Shown piece by piece: positions 1 to 9,255 of a stretch of 64,000 bases of DNA. The notes beneath the pieces were generated by a model. The model did not search any database. It saw only the letters and a list, made by a program, of their open reading frames with translations, and was not told where the DNA came from. Made by a program: the position numbers and the translations under genes. Source of the DNA: Stappia sediminis (GTDB taxonomy: Bacteria > Pseudomonadota > Alphaproteobacteria > Rhizobiales > Stappiaceae); contig NZ_WUMV01000002.1 of NCBI RefSeq assembly GCF_009826895.1, positions 372,001 through 436,000 of the forward strand. Direction: 5' to 3'. How positions within the stretch are numbered: position 1 is the first letter of the stretch; every line of letters begins with the position of its first letter.

Positions 1-1
1 C

Positions 2-64
2 CCGAGCCGCTGCCATGAAACCCGCTATCCGGGCGGCGACTGCACGAGCGATATCTGGCTTTGA
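2..64 (+). CDS. C-terminal end of an unidentified upstream gene
   Basis: An open frame enters from the left edge and stops with TGA at 62-64. Its last residues read CHETRYPGGDCTSDIWL. The stop overlaps the TTG start of the ferredoxin gene by two bases (TTGA), the layout of a translationally coupled pair, so it is probably the end of an operon partner. Too little is present to name the family. Confidence 0.4.
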   Translation, partial: PSRCHETRYPGGDCTSDIWL

Positions 65-429
65 CCGACACCAGGACGATAACGGTCGCCAACCGTGGCG
101 GCGCGACCTATGAAGTCGATGCCCGCCGCCCGCTGCTCGACACATTACGCGAACAAGGGGTCGATCTGCCTTATGGCTGTAGATATGGCGGTTGCATCAC
201 CTGCGCGGCCAAACTGACCGCCGGCGAAGTCGATCAGCGCCGGCAGGTGGCGCTGAACAACCGTCAGATCGGCAATGGCTATGTGGTGCTGTGCGTCGCG
301 CGTCCGGTTTCAAATTGCACGCTCGAAATCGGTGTGGAAAGCCATGACAAACTCTATCGCAACCCGTTTCTCGATCCGCTTGAGCCGCATGAACTGAAAG
401 CGGACATCGCCAAACCGAAGGAGGCGTAA
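61..429 (+). CDS. 2Fe-2S ferredoxin (plant-type fold)
   Basis: A 122-residue soluble electron carrier. Near residues 40-48 it has the cluster motif C-x4-C-x2-C (CRYGGCITC), with the fourth cysteine about 30 residues later in VVLC, the arrangement of plant-type [2Fe-2S] ferredoxins. The start is TTG, overlapping the stop of the gene entering from the left. The CoA-binding protein gene begins one base after its stop, so the genes are probably one transcript. The redox partner is presumably the truncated upstream gene, but that is inference. Confidence 0.85.
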   Translation: MTDTRTITVANRGGATYEVDARRPLLDTLREQGVDLPYGCRYGGCITCAAKLTAGEVDQRRQVALNNRQIGNGYVVLCVARPVSNCTLEIGVESHDKLYRNPFLDPLEPHELKADIAKPKEA

Positions 430-430
430 A

Positions 431-895
431 ATGCCCGAAGCCGATATCGATCGTCTTTATGATTACGCCCCGGAATACCTGGCGGATATCCTGCGTTCGG
501 TTAAGACCATCGCAATGGTCGGTGCCAGCGCAGACAAGACCAAATTCAGCTACGGCGTGCTGCGCGTGCTGCATGAAACAGGCTATGAAATGCTGCCGGT
601 CAACCCGAATCCGCAGGTGAGGGAGATCAGGGGTATCCCAGTCTATCATTCGCTGGAAGAAATTGACCGCCCGGTAGACATGGTCGAGGTTTTCAGGCCG
701 AGGGAAGAATTCTACGGCATCGCCGAAAAGGCCATCGCGATCGGGGCCAAAGTGCTCTGGGGCCAGATCGGCGTCTATGATGACCGCGCCGCGAGGCTGG
801 CCGAGGATGCTGGACTGAAAGTGGTGATGAACCGCTGCCCCAAGATCGAGCTTTTCCGACCCTTCTGGAAGCCACGGCTCGACTTGTCGATATGA
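431..895 (+). CDS. CoA-binding domain protein (YccU-like)
   Basis: A 154-residue protein made up of one Rossmann-like CoA_binding_2 domain. Early in the chain is the nucleotide-binding turn TIAMVGASADKTKFSYGV, followed by the family's typical YEMLPVNPNP and GAKVLWGQIGVYDD segments and a late MNRCPKIE. Members bind CoA or related nucleotides, and their cellular role is poorly defined. The ATG lies one base after the ferredoxin stop, suggesting co-transcription. About 230 bases of gene-free sequence then lead to the tRNA. Confidence 0.85.
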   Translation: MPEADIDRLYDYAPEYLADILRSVKTIAMVGASADKTKFSYGVLRVLHETGYEMLPVNPNPQVREIRGIPVYHSLEEIDRPVDMVEVFRPREEFYGIAEKAIAIGAKVLWGQIGVYDDRAARLAEDAGLKVVMNRCPKIELFRPFWKPRLDLSI

Positions 896-1129
896 CGGGT
901 TTCGGCGCTGACCAACAGGGGCCGACCGTAAAATCGATCATGGCGAGATTCCATGTCGGGCTCAATCGACAATGTCGAATATTCGCTTAAAAACTCGGCC
1001 CTGCGCCTGTCTATGAACCGTCGAAACGCTGAACTCCAGCTCCTGAAATGAACCGATAGCCCCAAGCTGCCCGACTGGTTAGGGCAGGAGGCGAAAAAAT
1101 AATGAAAATTCAATGTACTGTGGAGGTGG

Positions 1130-1205
1130 TGGCTCCCCGGGCCGGACTCGAACCAGCGACCCAGCGGTTAACAGCCGCTTGCTCTACCAACTGAGCTACC
1201 GGGGA
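1130..1205 (-). tRNA. tRNA-Asn (GTT)
   Basis: On the minus strand a 76-nt cloverleaf can be folded. The acceptor strands TCCCCGG and CCGGGGA pair, followed by discriminator G and an encoded CCA at 1130-1132. The D-arm reads AGCTCAGTTGGTAGAGC, the anticodon loop CTGTTAA has anticodon GTT, and the T-loop is GGTTCGAGTCC. No integrase or repeated tRNA 3' end is seen nearby, so it does not mark an island here. Confidence 0.95.
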
Positions 1206-1434
1206 TCACATCGGCAGGCGCCTCAGCGCCGCGTCGGTGGCGAGCATATAGCAAAGCCTCGCTTGCTTTGCCAAGCGATTTGTTCGGAAATTTTTCCACA
1301 GCCGGGAACGGGAGGTCGCCGAATGGCGCAATCGCGCGGTGGAAAGTCAATTTGCGCATGCGATCGTCCAGATGACGCTTTTGCGATAGGCGCACTCTTG
1401 TTGGCTGGGGCACGAAAGAGTACAAGAAGACAGT

Positions 1435-1645
1435 TTCGGTTCCCGTCACTCGGGCAAAGCCTGACAGGGATGAAACGGGAATGCGGTGGGGGATGACCCA
1501 AGTCGGGGTCCCGAATCCGCAGCTGCCCCCGCAACTGTGAGCGGCGAGCCTGACTGCATCGTGCCACTGGATCGGATCGGTCCGGGAAGGAGCAGTCAAG
1601 GCTGAGACCCGCAAGCCAGGAGACCGGCCGGAATGAGTTGGCTCA
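1435..1645 (+). promoter_or_regulatory. Adenosylcobalamin riboswitch
   Basis: The leader ahead of cbtB contains the conserved cobalamin-riboswitch pieces in order: a GAAACGGGAATGCGGTG-like segment, the core GCTGCCCCCGCAACTGTGAG near 1522-1543, GCCACTG, and the B12 box AAGCCAGGAGACCGGCC at 1613-1629. It lies 40-250 bases upstream of the cbtB start. By the family's known action, cobalamin binding should shut down the transporter and cob genes. The ends are approximate. Confidence 0.92.
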
Positions 1646-1682
1646 CGATCGTCGTCGGGTGGACGACAAAAGGAGATAGAAC

Positions 1683-1865
1683 ATGAATTCCACTGTTTCT
1701 TCCGCCGCACAAAGCACCTCTTCGCGCGCTGCGATCCTTCCCGTCGCGCTGCTGAGCGCCTTTATCGGTGCTTTCGTGGTTTTCGGCGTTGGTTTTGCGC
1801 ACTCCAACGTGCTGCACAACGCCGCCCACGACAGCCGGCACGCGCTCGGCTTCCCCTGCCACTGA
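1683..1865 (+). CDS. cbtB: CbtB, small cobalt transporter subunit
   Basis: A 60-residue protein with one membrane span (about residues 17-38) and the C-terminal histidine signature HNAAHDSRHALGFPCH, diagnostic of CbtB, the small partner of CbtA in predicted B12-regulated cobalt uptake. An AGGAGA ribosome site precedes the ATG by about 6 bases. It is the first gene after the cobalamin riboswitch and is followed 39 bases later by cbtA. The histidine and cysteine tail probably handles the metal ion. Confidence 0.93.
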   Translation: MNSTVSSAAQSTSSRAAILPVALLSAFIGAFVVFGVGFAHSNVLHNAAHDSRHALGFPCH

Positions 1866-1904
1866 TCTTTCTGGAGCAGCCGGCGGACAGCCGGCCTTCC
1901 GCCC

Positions 1905-2663
1905 ATGATCACGAGACTGTTCGGGGTGGCTCTCGGCGCGGGATGCGTCGCGGGCCTCGCCCTCGCTTTGTTGCAGGTTCTCTTCACCACTCCGCTGATT
2001 CTCGAGGCGGAGACCTATGAGCTTGCATCTTTCCACCAGCCGCCCCTGCAGCATGCCGGCGGCATCACCGACGATGGCCGCGTATGGTTCGTCCACGGTG
2101 GTGAGGAACATACCGACGAAGGCGCGCTCGGGCTTGTCGACCGGATGATTGGTGCCTGGGCGCCGGAAGACGGTGCGGAGCGCACGTTCTACACCGGCCT
2201 TTCGAGCGTATTGACGGGCTTCGGCTTCGGACTGATGCTGCTTGCGGCGATGCTGCTCGGCGCGAAGCGCATCGATGCGACAAGCGGCCTGCAGTGGGGG
2301 CTCGGCGCTTTCGCCGCCGTCGCGCTCGCTCCGTCGCTCGGCCTGCCGCCGGAACTTCCCGGTTCCGCTGCGGCGGACCTCGTTTCGCGGCAGACCTGGT
2401 GGTTCGGGACCACGGCCGCGACCGGCCTCGGCCTTTGGCTGATGATCGCGCGTGGCGAACCCCTTCTGAAGGCGGCGGGGCTTCTTATCGTCGTTGCGCC
2501 GCATCTGATCGGCGCGCCGCATCCGCATGAATACGCTTCCAGCGTCCCGGCCGAAATCCAGGGCCATTTCGTTGCTGCGTCGCTCGTTTCCGCCGCCGTT
2601 TTCTGGGCTGTTCTGGGAAGCCTTGCCGGCTGGCTCTGGCAGCGCGGCGAAGCGAAACAATGA
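1905..2663 (+). CDS. cbtA: CbtA, cobalt transporter membrane subunit
   Basis: A 252-residue inner-membrane protein with several hydrophobic spans. Histidine clusters expected for metal handling are HGGEEHTDEG around residues 66-75 and PHLIGAPHPHEY near residue 200. CbtA with CbtB is a predicted cobalt importer found next to cob genes and under B12 riboswitches, as here. The stop overlaps the cobP start (ATGA), so the transporter and the biosynthetic genes are translated as one series. Confidence 0.92.
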   Translation: MITRLFGVALGAGCVAGLALALLQVLFTTPLILEAETYELASFHQPPLQHAGGITDDGRVWFVHGGEEHTDEGALGLVDRMIGAWAPEDGAERTFYTGLSSVLTGFGFGLMLLAAMLLGAKRIDATSGLQWGLGAFAAVALAPSLGLPPELPGSAAADLVSRQTWWFGTTAATGLGLWLMIARGEPLLKAAGLLIVVAPHLIGAPHPHEYASSVPAEIQGHFVAASLVSAAVFWAVLGSLAGWLWQRGEAKQ

Positions 2664-3211
2664 GCGCGGCGCGCGCCTCCACGACGCTCGTCATCGGGGG
2701 GGCGCGCTCCGGCAAGAGCGCCTTTGCTGAAAACCTTCTCAAAAAGAGCGGGCTTGAGCGGATTTACGTCGCGACTTGCGCCGTTCTCGACAAGGAAATG
2801 GAAGAACGTATCGCCCGGCACCGCGACCAGCGAGGCGGTGATTGGAAAACGATCGAGGAAACGCGCGATATCGCCGGCGTCCTGCAAAGGGAAGCAAGGC
2901 AGGGCTCGGCCGTATTGGTTGATTGCCTGACGCTGTGGCTTTCGAACCTGATGTTCGAGGAGGACGATATCGAAGTCGAGACAACCAAGCTGCTGGCTGC
3001 GTTGCGTAAAGTCGGCGGGCCGGTGGTTCTCGTTTCCAATGAGGTGGGCGCGGGAATCGTGCCTGAAAACGCGTTGGCTCGCAGGTTTCGCGATGCGCAA
3101 GGGCGGCTCAACAGACAAATCGCGGAGGTCGCGAACCAGGTGGTGCTGGTTGCCGCCGGCCTGCCGCTTCTTTTGAAACCCAATCACAATCAGCCGGAGA
3201 TTCGCTTATGA
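2660..3211 (+). CDS. cobP: Adenosylcobinamide kinase / GTP:adenosylcobinamide-phosphate guanylyltransferase
   Basis: A 183-residue cytoplasmic enzyme that phosphorylates adenosylcobinamide and transfers GMP to it in nucleotide-loop assembly. The P-loop GGARSGKS lies near residues 13-20, followed by the family segments RIYVATC, RIARHRDQRGGDW and LVDCLTLWLSNL, and a late VSNEVGAGIVPENALARRFRD. The length is normal for CobP/CobU. It overlaps both cbtA and cobW by ATGA junctions. Confidence 0.93.
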   Translation: MSAARASTTLVIGGARSGKSAFAENLLKKSGLERIYVATCAVLDKEMEERIARHRDQRGGDWKTIEETRDIAGVLQREARQGSAVLVDCLTLWLSNLMFEEDDIEVETTKLLAALRKVGGPVVLVSNEVGAGIVPENALARRFRDAQGRLNRQIAEVANQVVLVAAGLPLLLKPNHNQPEIRL

Positions 3212-4266
3212 GCGCCGGAACGAAAATCCCCGCAACGATTGTTACCGGCTTCCTCGGGGCCGGCAAGACGACCCTCCTGCGCAACCTGCTGCAAGGGGCG
3301 GAGGGAAAGAGAATCGCGTTGATCGTCAATGAGTTCGGCGACATGGGCTTTGACGGGTCGCTGGTCGACGGATGCGCCGACCCCGATTGCAAGGCCGATG
3401 AAGTGGTGGAACTTACCAACGGCTGCATCTGCTGTACGGTGGCTGACGACTTCCTGCCGACAATGGAAATGCTGATCGCGCGCAATCCCGCGCCGGACCA
3501 TATTGTCATTGAAACGTCGGGTCTTGCGCTGCCGCAGCCGCTTGTGCGGGCGTTTTCCTGGCCGTCTGTCAAAACGCGGGTGACGGTGGATGCGGTCGTC
3601 ACCGTGGTCGACGCCGCAGCGGTCGCGGAAGGTAAAATGACGGGCGATTTGGGTGCTTTAGAAATCCAGCGCGCCGCCGATGAAGCGCTCGACCATGAAA
3701 GCCCGATCGAGGAACTTTTCGAAGATCAGCTTGTCTGCGCCGACCTCGTCGTGATCAACAAGGCCGATCTTATCACCGTTGGGGATATGGAGCGGGTGCG
3801 GGGAGAAATCGCCTCTCACGTTCGCGCGAGCGTGGAGGTTGTCGCGGCTGAAAATGGGAAGCTCGACGGTTCGATACTGCTCGGGCGTGGTTCCGCTGCG
3901 GAAGAAGATATGGCCGCACGGCTTTCGCATCATGAGGCACATCACGCCGACGATGACGACGACCACCACGAGCACAATCACGACGATTTCGAAAGCCACG
4001 TGATCGACGCGCCCGGTTTTGCATCGTTGGAAGAAGCGCAAGGCGCGGTGCGCGAGGCGATGGCGATCCATGGCGTGCTTCGGATCAAGGGCGCGGTGGC
4101 AATCGCGGGTAAGCCGGCGCCGGCGATCGTGCAGGCCGTCGGTCCGCGCGTCGAGACGTGGTTTGCGCGCGAGGCGAAGGCGCCGGGGCGGCTTGTAGTG
4201 ATCGGGCTCAAGGGCATTTCGCTCGATGAAGTGAAGGCCGGGCTTGCCCGGAAGGTGGCGGCGTAG
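3208..4266 (+). CDS. cobW: CobW, metal-binding GTPase of the cobalamin pathway
   Basis: A 352-residue COG0523 GTPase. It shows the Walker A GFLGAGKTT near residues 12-20, the metal site GCICC near residue 73, the NKAD guanine-specificity motif around residue 176, and an Asp/His-rich stretch (HHADDDDDHHEHNHDD) around residues 245-260 that probably binds metal. CobW proteins are thought to deliver cobalt to the cobaltochelatase, and this gene sits directly ahead of cobN. It starts in an ATGA overlap with cobP. Confidence 0.95.
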   Translation: MSAGTKIPATIVTGFLGAGKTTLLRNLLQGAEGKRIALIVNEFGDMGFDGSLVDGCADPDCKADEVVELTNGCICCTVADDFLPTMEMLIARNPAPDHIVIETSGLALPQPLVRAFSWPSVKTRVTVDAVVTVVDAAAVAEGKMTGDLGALEIQRAADEALDHESPIEELFEDQLVCADLVVINKADLITVGDMERVRGEIASHVRASVEVVAAENGKLDGSILLGRGSAAEEDMAARLSHHEAHHADDDDDHHEHNHDDFESHVIDAPGFASLEEAQGAVREAMAIHGVLRIKGAVAIAGKPAPAIVQAVGPRVETWFAREAKAPGRLVVIGLKGISLDEVKAGLARKVAA

Positions 4267-4279
4267 GCGACCAGGAACC

Positions 4280-7200
4280 ATGCATATACTTGCCAGCCGG
4301 TCGGGACGGATCGATCAGGGCGATGAGGCCGTCAACCTCGGTCAGTCGCCGGCGGATATCGTCGTCCTGACGGCAGCGGATACGGAAATCGCAGGTTTTT
4401 CAGCGGCCGTCGCATCGCTCGGGCAGGAAGCTCCGGATGTGCGACTTGCGAGCCTGCTTGCGCTTTCGCACCCCTATTCGGTCGACCTTTACGCCGAGCA
4501 GACGGCGCAGGGCTCGAGGTTGGTGCTGATCCGTCTGCTGGGCGGTGCGGAATACTGGCCCTATGGTCTCGATCGACTGACGGAGACGGCGCGCGGCTAC
4601 GGTGTGAAGCTTGCCGTGGTGCCCGGCGACGACCGCTGGGACGAGGACCTCGCCAGCCGCTCGACAGTATCGGTTGCGCAGGCGAAGGCGCTGTGGCGCT
4701 ACTGCGTGGAAGGCGGTGTCGAGAACCTGAAGAACGCACTGCGCTACGCCTCTCATATTCTGGGGGAAGCGGATGAGCCGCTGCCGCCGAAGCCGATCCC
4801 GCGTGCCGGAATTTACTATCCGGGGCTTTCAGGCGCCGGGCTCGACGAGTTGAAACGCGAATGGGCGAACGAGAATGCGCCCGTCGCCGCGATCACCTTC
4901 TATCGCGCGCTGGTGCAATCGGCGGCAACAGCTCCCGTCGATGCGTTGACCGATGCGCTGAAAGAGCGTGGCGTGAACGCGCTCCCGATATTCGTTTCGT
5001 CGTTGAAGGAGGCGGAAAGTGCCGCCGTCATCGATGCGCTTTTCGAAGAGACGAAGCCGGCGGTGGTGCTGAACGCGACGGCCTTTGCCGTCTCGAAAGC
5101 CGGCGAGGACTACAGCCCGACGCCGCTCGACAGGACGGGCGCGCCCGTTTTGCAGGTGGTGTTCTCCTCATCATCCGAGGAAGGCTGGGGCGGCAGCGAC
5201 CAGGGGCTTTCGATCCGCGATCTCGCAATGCATGTGGTGCTGCCCGAACTCGACGGGCGGCTGACGACCCGTGCCGTCTCCTTCAAGGAGGAGGGCGCGC
5301 GCGACGAGGCGACGCAATCGACCCCGATGCGTTTCGTCGCGAAAAAGGACCGTGTCGAGTTCGTCGCGGACCTTGCGCGCAACATCGCCCGGCTCGGCAG
5401 GACGCCGGAATCGGGCCGCAAGGTGGCGCTGATCCTCGCGAACTATCCGAACAAGGACGGGCGGCTTGCCAATGGCGTTGGCCTAGACACGCCAGCCTCC
5501 TGCTTCAGGCTTTTGCGGAGCCTGAACGCTGCTGGATACGAACTAGAAAACGCAGCGTCAGATCCGGCGGGGCTCATGCAGCGCCTGAACGAGGGCGTTA
5601 CGAATGCACTTGGAGGGCGGTTGAATCGCGCTTCATATGAAACTTTAAGTGTTGAAGACTATCTGAATCATTTCAACGCGCTGCCTGAGAAAATTCGCTC
5701 AGAGGTTGAATCTCGTTGGGGCGAGGCGAAGGACGATCCGCATGTGGCGGATGGGGCATTCCGCCTTGCGCTGCATCGCTTCGGCAATGCCGTCGTCGGC
5801 ATCCAGCCTGCGCGCGGATACAATATCGATCCGAAGGAAACCTATCACGACCCGGATCTCGTTCCGCCGCATCATTATTTCGCGTTTTATATCTGGCTTC
5901 GCGAAACATTCGGCGTTCATGCGGTCGTGCATCTCGGCAAGCACGGCAACCTGGAATGGCTGCCCGGCAAGGCGCTTGCGCTTTCCGAGAGCTGCTATCC
6001 GGAAGCGGTGCTTGGCCCGCTGCCGAACGTCTATCCCTTCATCGTCAACGATCCGGGCGAGGGTGCGCAGGCGAAGCGGCGCAACGCCGCCGTCATCGTC
6101 GACCATCTGACGCCGCCTTTGACACGGGCCGAGAGCCACGGCGTGGCGGGCGAGCTTGAGACGCTGCTCGACGAGTTTTATGTTGCGCAAGGCGTCGACC
6201 CGCGCAGGCTGAAGGTACTTTCGCGCGAGATAATGGATACGGCGGCGCGTCATGGGCTCGACCTCGACATCGGCATTACGCCCGACATGGATGAGATGAC
6301 GCGTCTTGCAAGACTCGACGCGCATCTTTGCGACCTCAAGGAACTTCAGATCCGCGATGGGCTGCACATCCTGGGCGAGGCACCCGTGGGCGACCAGTTG
6401 ACCGACCTTTTGGTGGCGCTTGCCCGCGTGCCGCGCGGCGAGGGGGAGCACAATGCAAGCCTGATCCGCGCGTTGGCCCAAGACTTCGGGCTTGGCGACT
6501 TCGATCCGCTCGACTGCGAATTCTCCGACCCGTGGGAAGGGGCGAGGACGGAGGCGCTGACTTCGGTGACGGACGCGCCGTGGCGCAGCAACGGCGACAC
6601 GGTTGAGCGGCTGGAGCTTTACGCGCAAACGTTAGTCCGGGACCGTGAACTGCGGGACGATCTGCCGGCAACGAAGGCGGTGCTCTGCGAAATCTACCAG
6701 CGGTTCGAACCATCGATAGAAAATTCCGGGCCCGCGGAGACGGAAGCGGTTCTGAATGCCCTTTCCGGCCGTTTCGTGCCGCCAGGCCCTTCCGGCGCGC
6801 CGACGCGCGGGCGGCCTGACGTGCTGCCGACGGGACGAAACTTCTATTCCGTCGACGTGCGCTCCGTGCCGACGGAAACCGCATGGGGCATTGGTGCGGC
6901 AAGTGCGGAACGGCTGGTCGAGCGGCACTTTCAGGACGAGGGCGAATTCCCGAAGGCCGTCGTGCTGACATGCTGGGGCACGGCGAACATGCGCACGGGC
7001 GGTGACGACATTTCCCAGGCGCTTGCGCTGATCGGGGCAAAGCCCGTCTGGGAGGCAGGCTCGGGCAGGGTGACGGGTTTCGAGGTCATTTCGCTCTCCG
7101 ACCTTCAGCGCCCGCGCATCGACGTGACGCTCAGGGTTTCGGGTTTCTTCCGCGATGCCTTTCCCCATCAGATGGACCTTTTCCAGTCTGCGGCATCGGC

Positions 7201-8035
7201 AATCGCCGATCTGGAAGAACCGAAAGATGCGAACCCGATTTCCGCGCGTGTCGCGGAGGAGGCGAGGCGACTTGTCGCGGAAAATGGATTGTCGGAGGAA
7301 GAGGCGCGGACACGGGCGAAATACCGCGTCTTCGGGTCCAAGCCCGGCGCATATGGTGCCGGGCTGCAGGCGCTGATCGACGAAAAGATCTGGGACGAGC
7401 GCTCCGATTTCGCCGATGCCTTCCTTACCTGGGGCGGTTATGCCTATGGCGGCGGGGCGACGGGCGAGGCTGCGCGGATGAGCCTTGAAACCCGGCTTTC
7501 GAAGGTCGATGCCGTTCTCCACAATCAGGACAACCGGGAACACGATCTGCTCGATTCCGATGACTATTACCAATTCGAGGGCGGGCTGGCGGCAACGGTC
7601 GAGACGCTGAAGGGGGAGGCGCCTCGCGTCTACCACAACGACCACTCGCGGCCCGAACGCCCGGTGATCCGCACGCTCGACGAGGAGATCGGCCGGGTGG
7701 TGCGCGGACGGGCGGCGAACCCCAAGTGGATCGCCGGCATCATGCGCCACGGTTACAAGGGTGCCTTCGAGATCGCGGCGACCGTCGACTATCTTTTCGC
7801 CTTCGCCGCCACGACGCGGGCGGTGAAGGACCACCATTTCGACCAGCTCTTCGCCGCCTATATCGAGGATGGCGAGGTGCGCGGCTTCATCGAGGACGCC
7901 AATCCGGCAGCGCTAAAGGAAATCCTCGACCGCTTCCAGGAGGCGGTCGACCGGGGGCTTTGGACGCCAAGGCGCAACAGTACGCATGAAAATCTGGAGC
8001 GGTTCAAACGCTCCGACAGGGAGAAAGCATCGTGA
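4280..8035 (+). CDS. cobN: Cobaltochelatase large subunit CobN
   Basis: A 1251-residue ATP-dependent cobaltochelatase subunit that inserts Co2+ into hydrogenobyrinic acid a,c-diamide together with CobS and CobT, which are not in this window. The strongest family signature is HLGKHGNLEWLPGK near residue 550, with many conserved segments through to RGLWTPRRNSTHENLERF at the C-terminus. I chose the ATG at 4280, 13 bases after the cobW stop and preceded by AGGA, over an upstream in-frame ATG inside cobW. The length is typical. The stop overlaps the cobO GTG. Confidence 0.96.
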   Translation: MHILASRSGRIDQGDEAVNLGQSPADIVVLTAADTEIAGFSAAVASLGQEAPDVRLASLLALSHPYSVDLYAEQTAQGSRLVLIRLLGGAEYWPYGLDRLTETARGYGVKLAVVPGDDRWDEDLASRSTVSVAQAKALWRYCVEGGVENLKNALRYASHILGEADEPLPPKPIPRAGIYYPGLSGAGLDELKREWANENAPVAAITFYRALVQSAATAPVDALTDALKERGVNALPIFVSSLKEAESAAVIDALFEETKPAVVLNATAFAVSKAGEDYSPTPLDRTGAPVLQVVFSSSSEEGWGGSDQGLSIRDLAMHVVLPELDGRLTTRAVSFKEEGARDEATQSTPMRFVAKKDRVEFVADLARNIARLGRTPESGRKVALILANYPNKDGRLANGVGLDTPASCFRLLRSLNAAGYELENAASDPAGLMQRLNEGVTNALGGRLNRASYETLSVEDYLNHFNALPEKIRSEVESRWGEAKDDPHVADGAFRLALHRFGNAVVGIQPARGYNIDPKETYHDPDLVPPHHYFAFYIWLRETFGVHAVVHLGKHGNLEWLPGKALALSESCYPEAVLGPLPNVYPFIVNDPGEGAQAKRRNAAVIVDHLTPPLTRAESHGVAGELETLLDEFYVAQGVDPRRLKVLSREIMDTAARHGLDLDIGITPDMDEMTRLARLDAHLCDLKELQIRDGLHILGEAPVGDQLTDLLVALARVPRGEGEHNASLIRALAQDFGLGDFDPLDCEFSDPWEGARTEALTSVTDAPWRSNGDTVERLELYAQTLVRDRELRDDLPATKAVLCEIYQRFEPSIENSGPAETEAVLNALSGRFVPPGPSGAPTRGRPDVLPTGRNFYSVDVRSVPTETAWGIGAASAERLVERHFQDEGEFPKAVVLTCWGTANMRTGGDDISQALALIGAKPVWEAGSGRVTGFEVISLSDLQRPRIDVTLRVSGFFRDAFPHQMDLFQSAASAIADLEEPKDANPISARVAEEARRLVAENGLSEEEARTRAKYRVFGSKPGAYGAGLQALIDEKIWDERSDFADAFLTWGGYAYGGGATGEAARMSLETRLSKVDAVLHNQDNREHDLLDSDDYYQFEGGLAATVETLKGEAPRVYHNDHSRPERPVIRTLDEEIGRVVRGRAANPKWIAGIMRHGYKGAFEIAATVDYLFAFAATTRAVKDHHFDQLFAAYIEDGEVRGFIEDANPAALKEILDRFQEAVDRGLWTPRRNSTHENLERFKRSDREKAS

Positions 8036-8664
8036 GCGACAAGAAAAAAGAACTTACGGAAGAAGAGCTCGACGCCCGTCACGCCGATAAGATGCGCAAG
8101 AAGAAGGCCGCACGCGACAAGATCATGGCCACCAAGACGATCGAAAAGGGGCTTTTGATCGTCCACACCGGCAAGGGCAAGGGCAAGTCGACGGCAGGCT
8201 TCGGCATGGTGTTCCGCTCGCTCGGCCACGGTCACAAGGTCGGTGTCGTCCAGTTCGTGAAAGGCCGCATCGAAACGGGCGAGCGCAAGGCGCTGGAGCG
8301 CTTTTCCGATCTCGTCACGATCAAGCGCATGGGCGAGGGCTTCACCTGGGAAACGCAGGACCGCCAGCGCGACATCGCCGCCGCCCGTCAGGCCTGGGAA
8401 GCGGCAAAGGAGATGATCACTTCCGGCGACTATCGCCTCGTGCTGCTCGACGAGCTCAACATCGTGCTGCGCTACGACTATCTGCCGATCGAAGAGGTCG
8501 TGGAGTTCATGAAGACCGAAAAGCCGGAGGACGTGCATGTCATCATCACGGGCCGCAACGCCAAGGACGAGCTTCTGGAAATTGCCGATCTCGCGACCGA
8601 CATGACGCAGATAAAGCACCCCTTCCGCTCCGGCGTGAAGCCGCAGGAGGGTATCGAGTTTTGA
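8032..8664 (+). CDS. cobO: Cob(I)yrinic acid a,c-diamide adenosyltransferase CobO
   Basis: A 210-residue corrinoid adenosyltransferase of the CobA/CobO type, which transfers the adenosyl group of ATP to the reduced cobalt. The ATP-binding loop HTGKGKGKST lies at about residues 44-53, followed by the characteristic VGVVQFVKG and LVLLDELNIVLRYDYL segments. The start is GTG overlapping the cobN stop (GTGA). It is the last gene of the tightly packed run; a REP-like repeat follows before the next gene. Confidence 0.95.
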   Translation: MSDKKKELTEEELDARHADKMRKKKAARDKIMATKTIEKGLLIVHTGKGKGKSTAGFGMVFRSLGHGHKVGVVQFVKGRIETGERKALERFSDLVTIKRMGEGFTWETQDRQRDIAAARQAWEAAKEMITSGDYRLVLLDELNIVLRYDYLPIEEVVEFMKTEKPEDVHVIITGRNAKDELLEIADLATDMTQIKHPFRSGVKPQEGIEF

Positions 8665-8739
8665 AGGGGGAGTATGCCGATCCGACTTTGCCAAGGCTCT
8701 CGCGGTTGCCGGGATTGATCTGACGGTCGACTTTCTCCC

Positions 8740-8807
8740 TGTCATACCCGCGCAGGCGGGTATCTTTCTCTATCTGTTGCGAGATTCCCGCCTTCGCGGG
8801 AATGACA
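8740..8807. repeat. Two-hairpin REP-like intergenic repeat
   Basis: Two consecutive palindromes lie between cobO and the next gene. The first is ATACCCGC-gcag-GCGGGTAT, the second ATTCCCGC-cttc-GCGGGAAT. They are separated by about 20 bases and framed by GTCAT on the left and ATGAC on the right, so the whole element is itself an imperfect inverted repeat. This is the structure of dispersed REP or BIME-type elements common in bacterial intergenic space. It may also act as a transcript stabiliser or weak terminator after cobO. Confidence 0.75.
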
Positions 8808-8952
8808 ACTAATGCGGCTAAGTCGAACAGAGCTTTATTCGTACCCGGTTCAGGCGCGGACAACACGGATGGGATGGTGGCGCGATTAGGCTATCAGGGA
8901 AATTCGTAGTGTTTATGCTGCTGTTTGGATGAGGAAATCCCTGGAGACAGCC

Positions 8953-9255
8953 ATGAAACTCTTCGACCAGACATTGCGCAGCGCATCGCCGGATCATGCC
9001 GAACTGGTGCGAAGATATGAGCTTTATCGCACGCTGGTGGAGTTTTTCGCCGCTCTCTTTTTCATCGTCGGCAGCATATTCTTCTTCTACCAGAGCCTGC
9101 TGTTCGCAGGCACATGGCTCTTTCTGATCGGCTCGATCCTTTTCGCCGTTCGTCCGACGGTGCGCCTCGCGCTTGAGCTGCGGCTGACGCAACTGCCTGT
9201 GCCGGACGAGTTCCGGCCCTATGGCTCCCTGCCCGAGGCATCCGCGAAGAAATGA
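8953..9255 (+). CDS. YrhK-family small membrane protein
   Basis: A 100-residue protein with two hydrophobic spans around residues 30-50 and 55-73, in a segment beginning [18 protein letters not shown] that fits the YrhK-like domain. The function is unknown. The ATG at 8953 has GGAGA seven bases upstream, which is why I prefer it to the in-frame ATG at 8929. The stop overlaps the cobQ start (ATGA), so it is translationally coupled to cobalamin synthesis, though a direct role there is unproven. Confidence 0.75.
   Translation: MKLFDQTLRSASPDHAELVRRYELYRTLVEFFAALFFIVGSIFFFYQSLLFAGTWLFLIGSILFAVRPTVRLALELRLTQLPVPDEFRPYGSLPEASAKK

Noticed and set aside
1130-1205. tRNA-Asn as an island attachment site
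   Set aside because: No integrase, no repeated 3' end and no composition change on either side.
1113-1496. Open frame across the tRNA on the plus strand
   Set aside because: It runs antisense through the tRNA-Asn gene and into the riboswitch leader, and its product resembles no protein family.
2189-3187. Minus-strand frame of 332 codons opposite cbtA and cobP
   Set aside because: Antisense to two clearly recognised, overlapping genes; a by-product of GC-rich codon use.
5699-7837. Long minus-strand frames opposite cobN
   Set aside because: cobN on the plus strand carries all the family motifs; the antisense products are Arg-rich and featureless.
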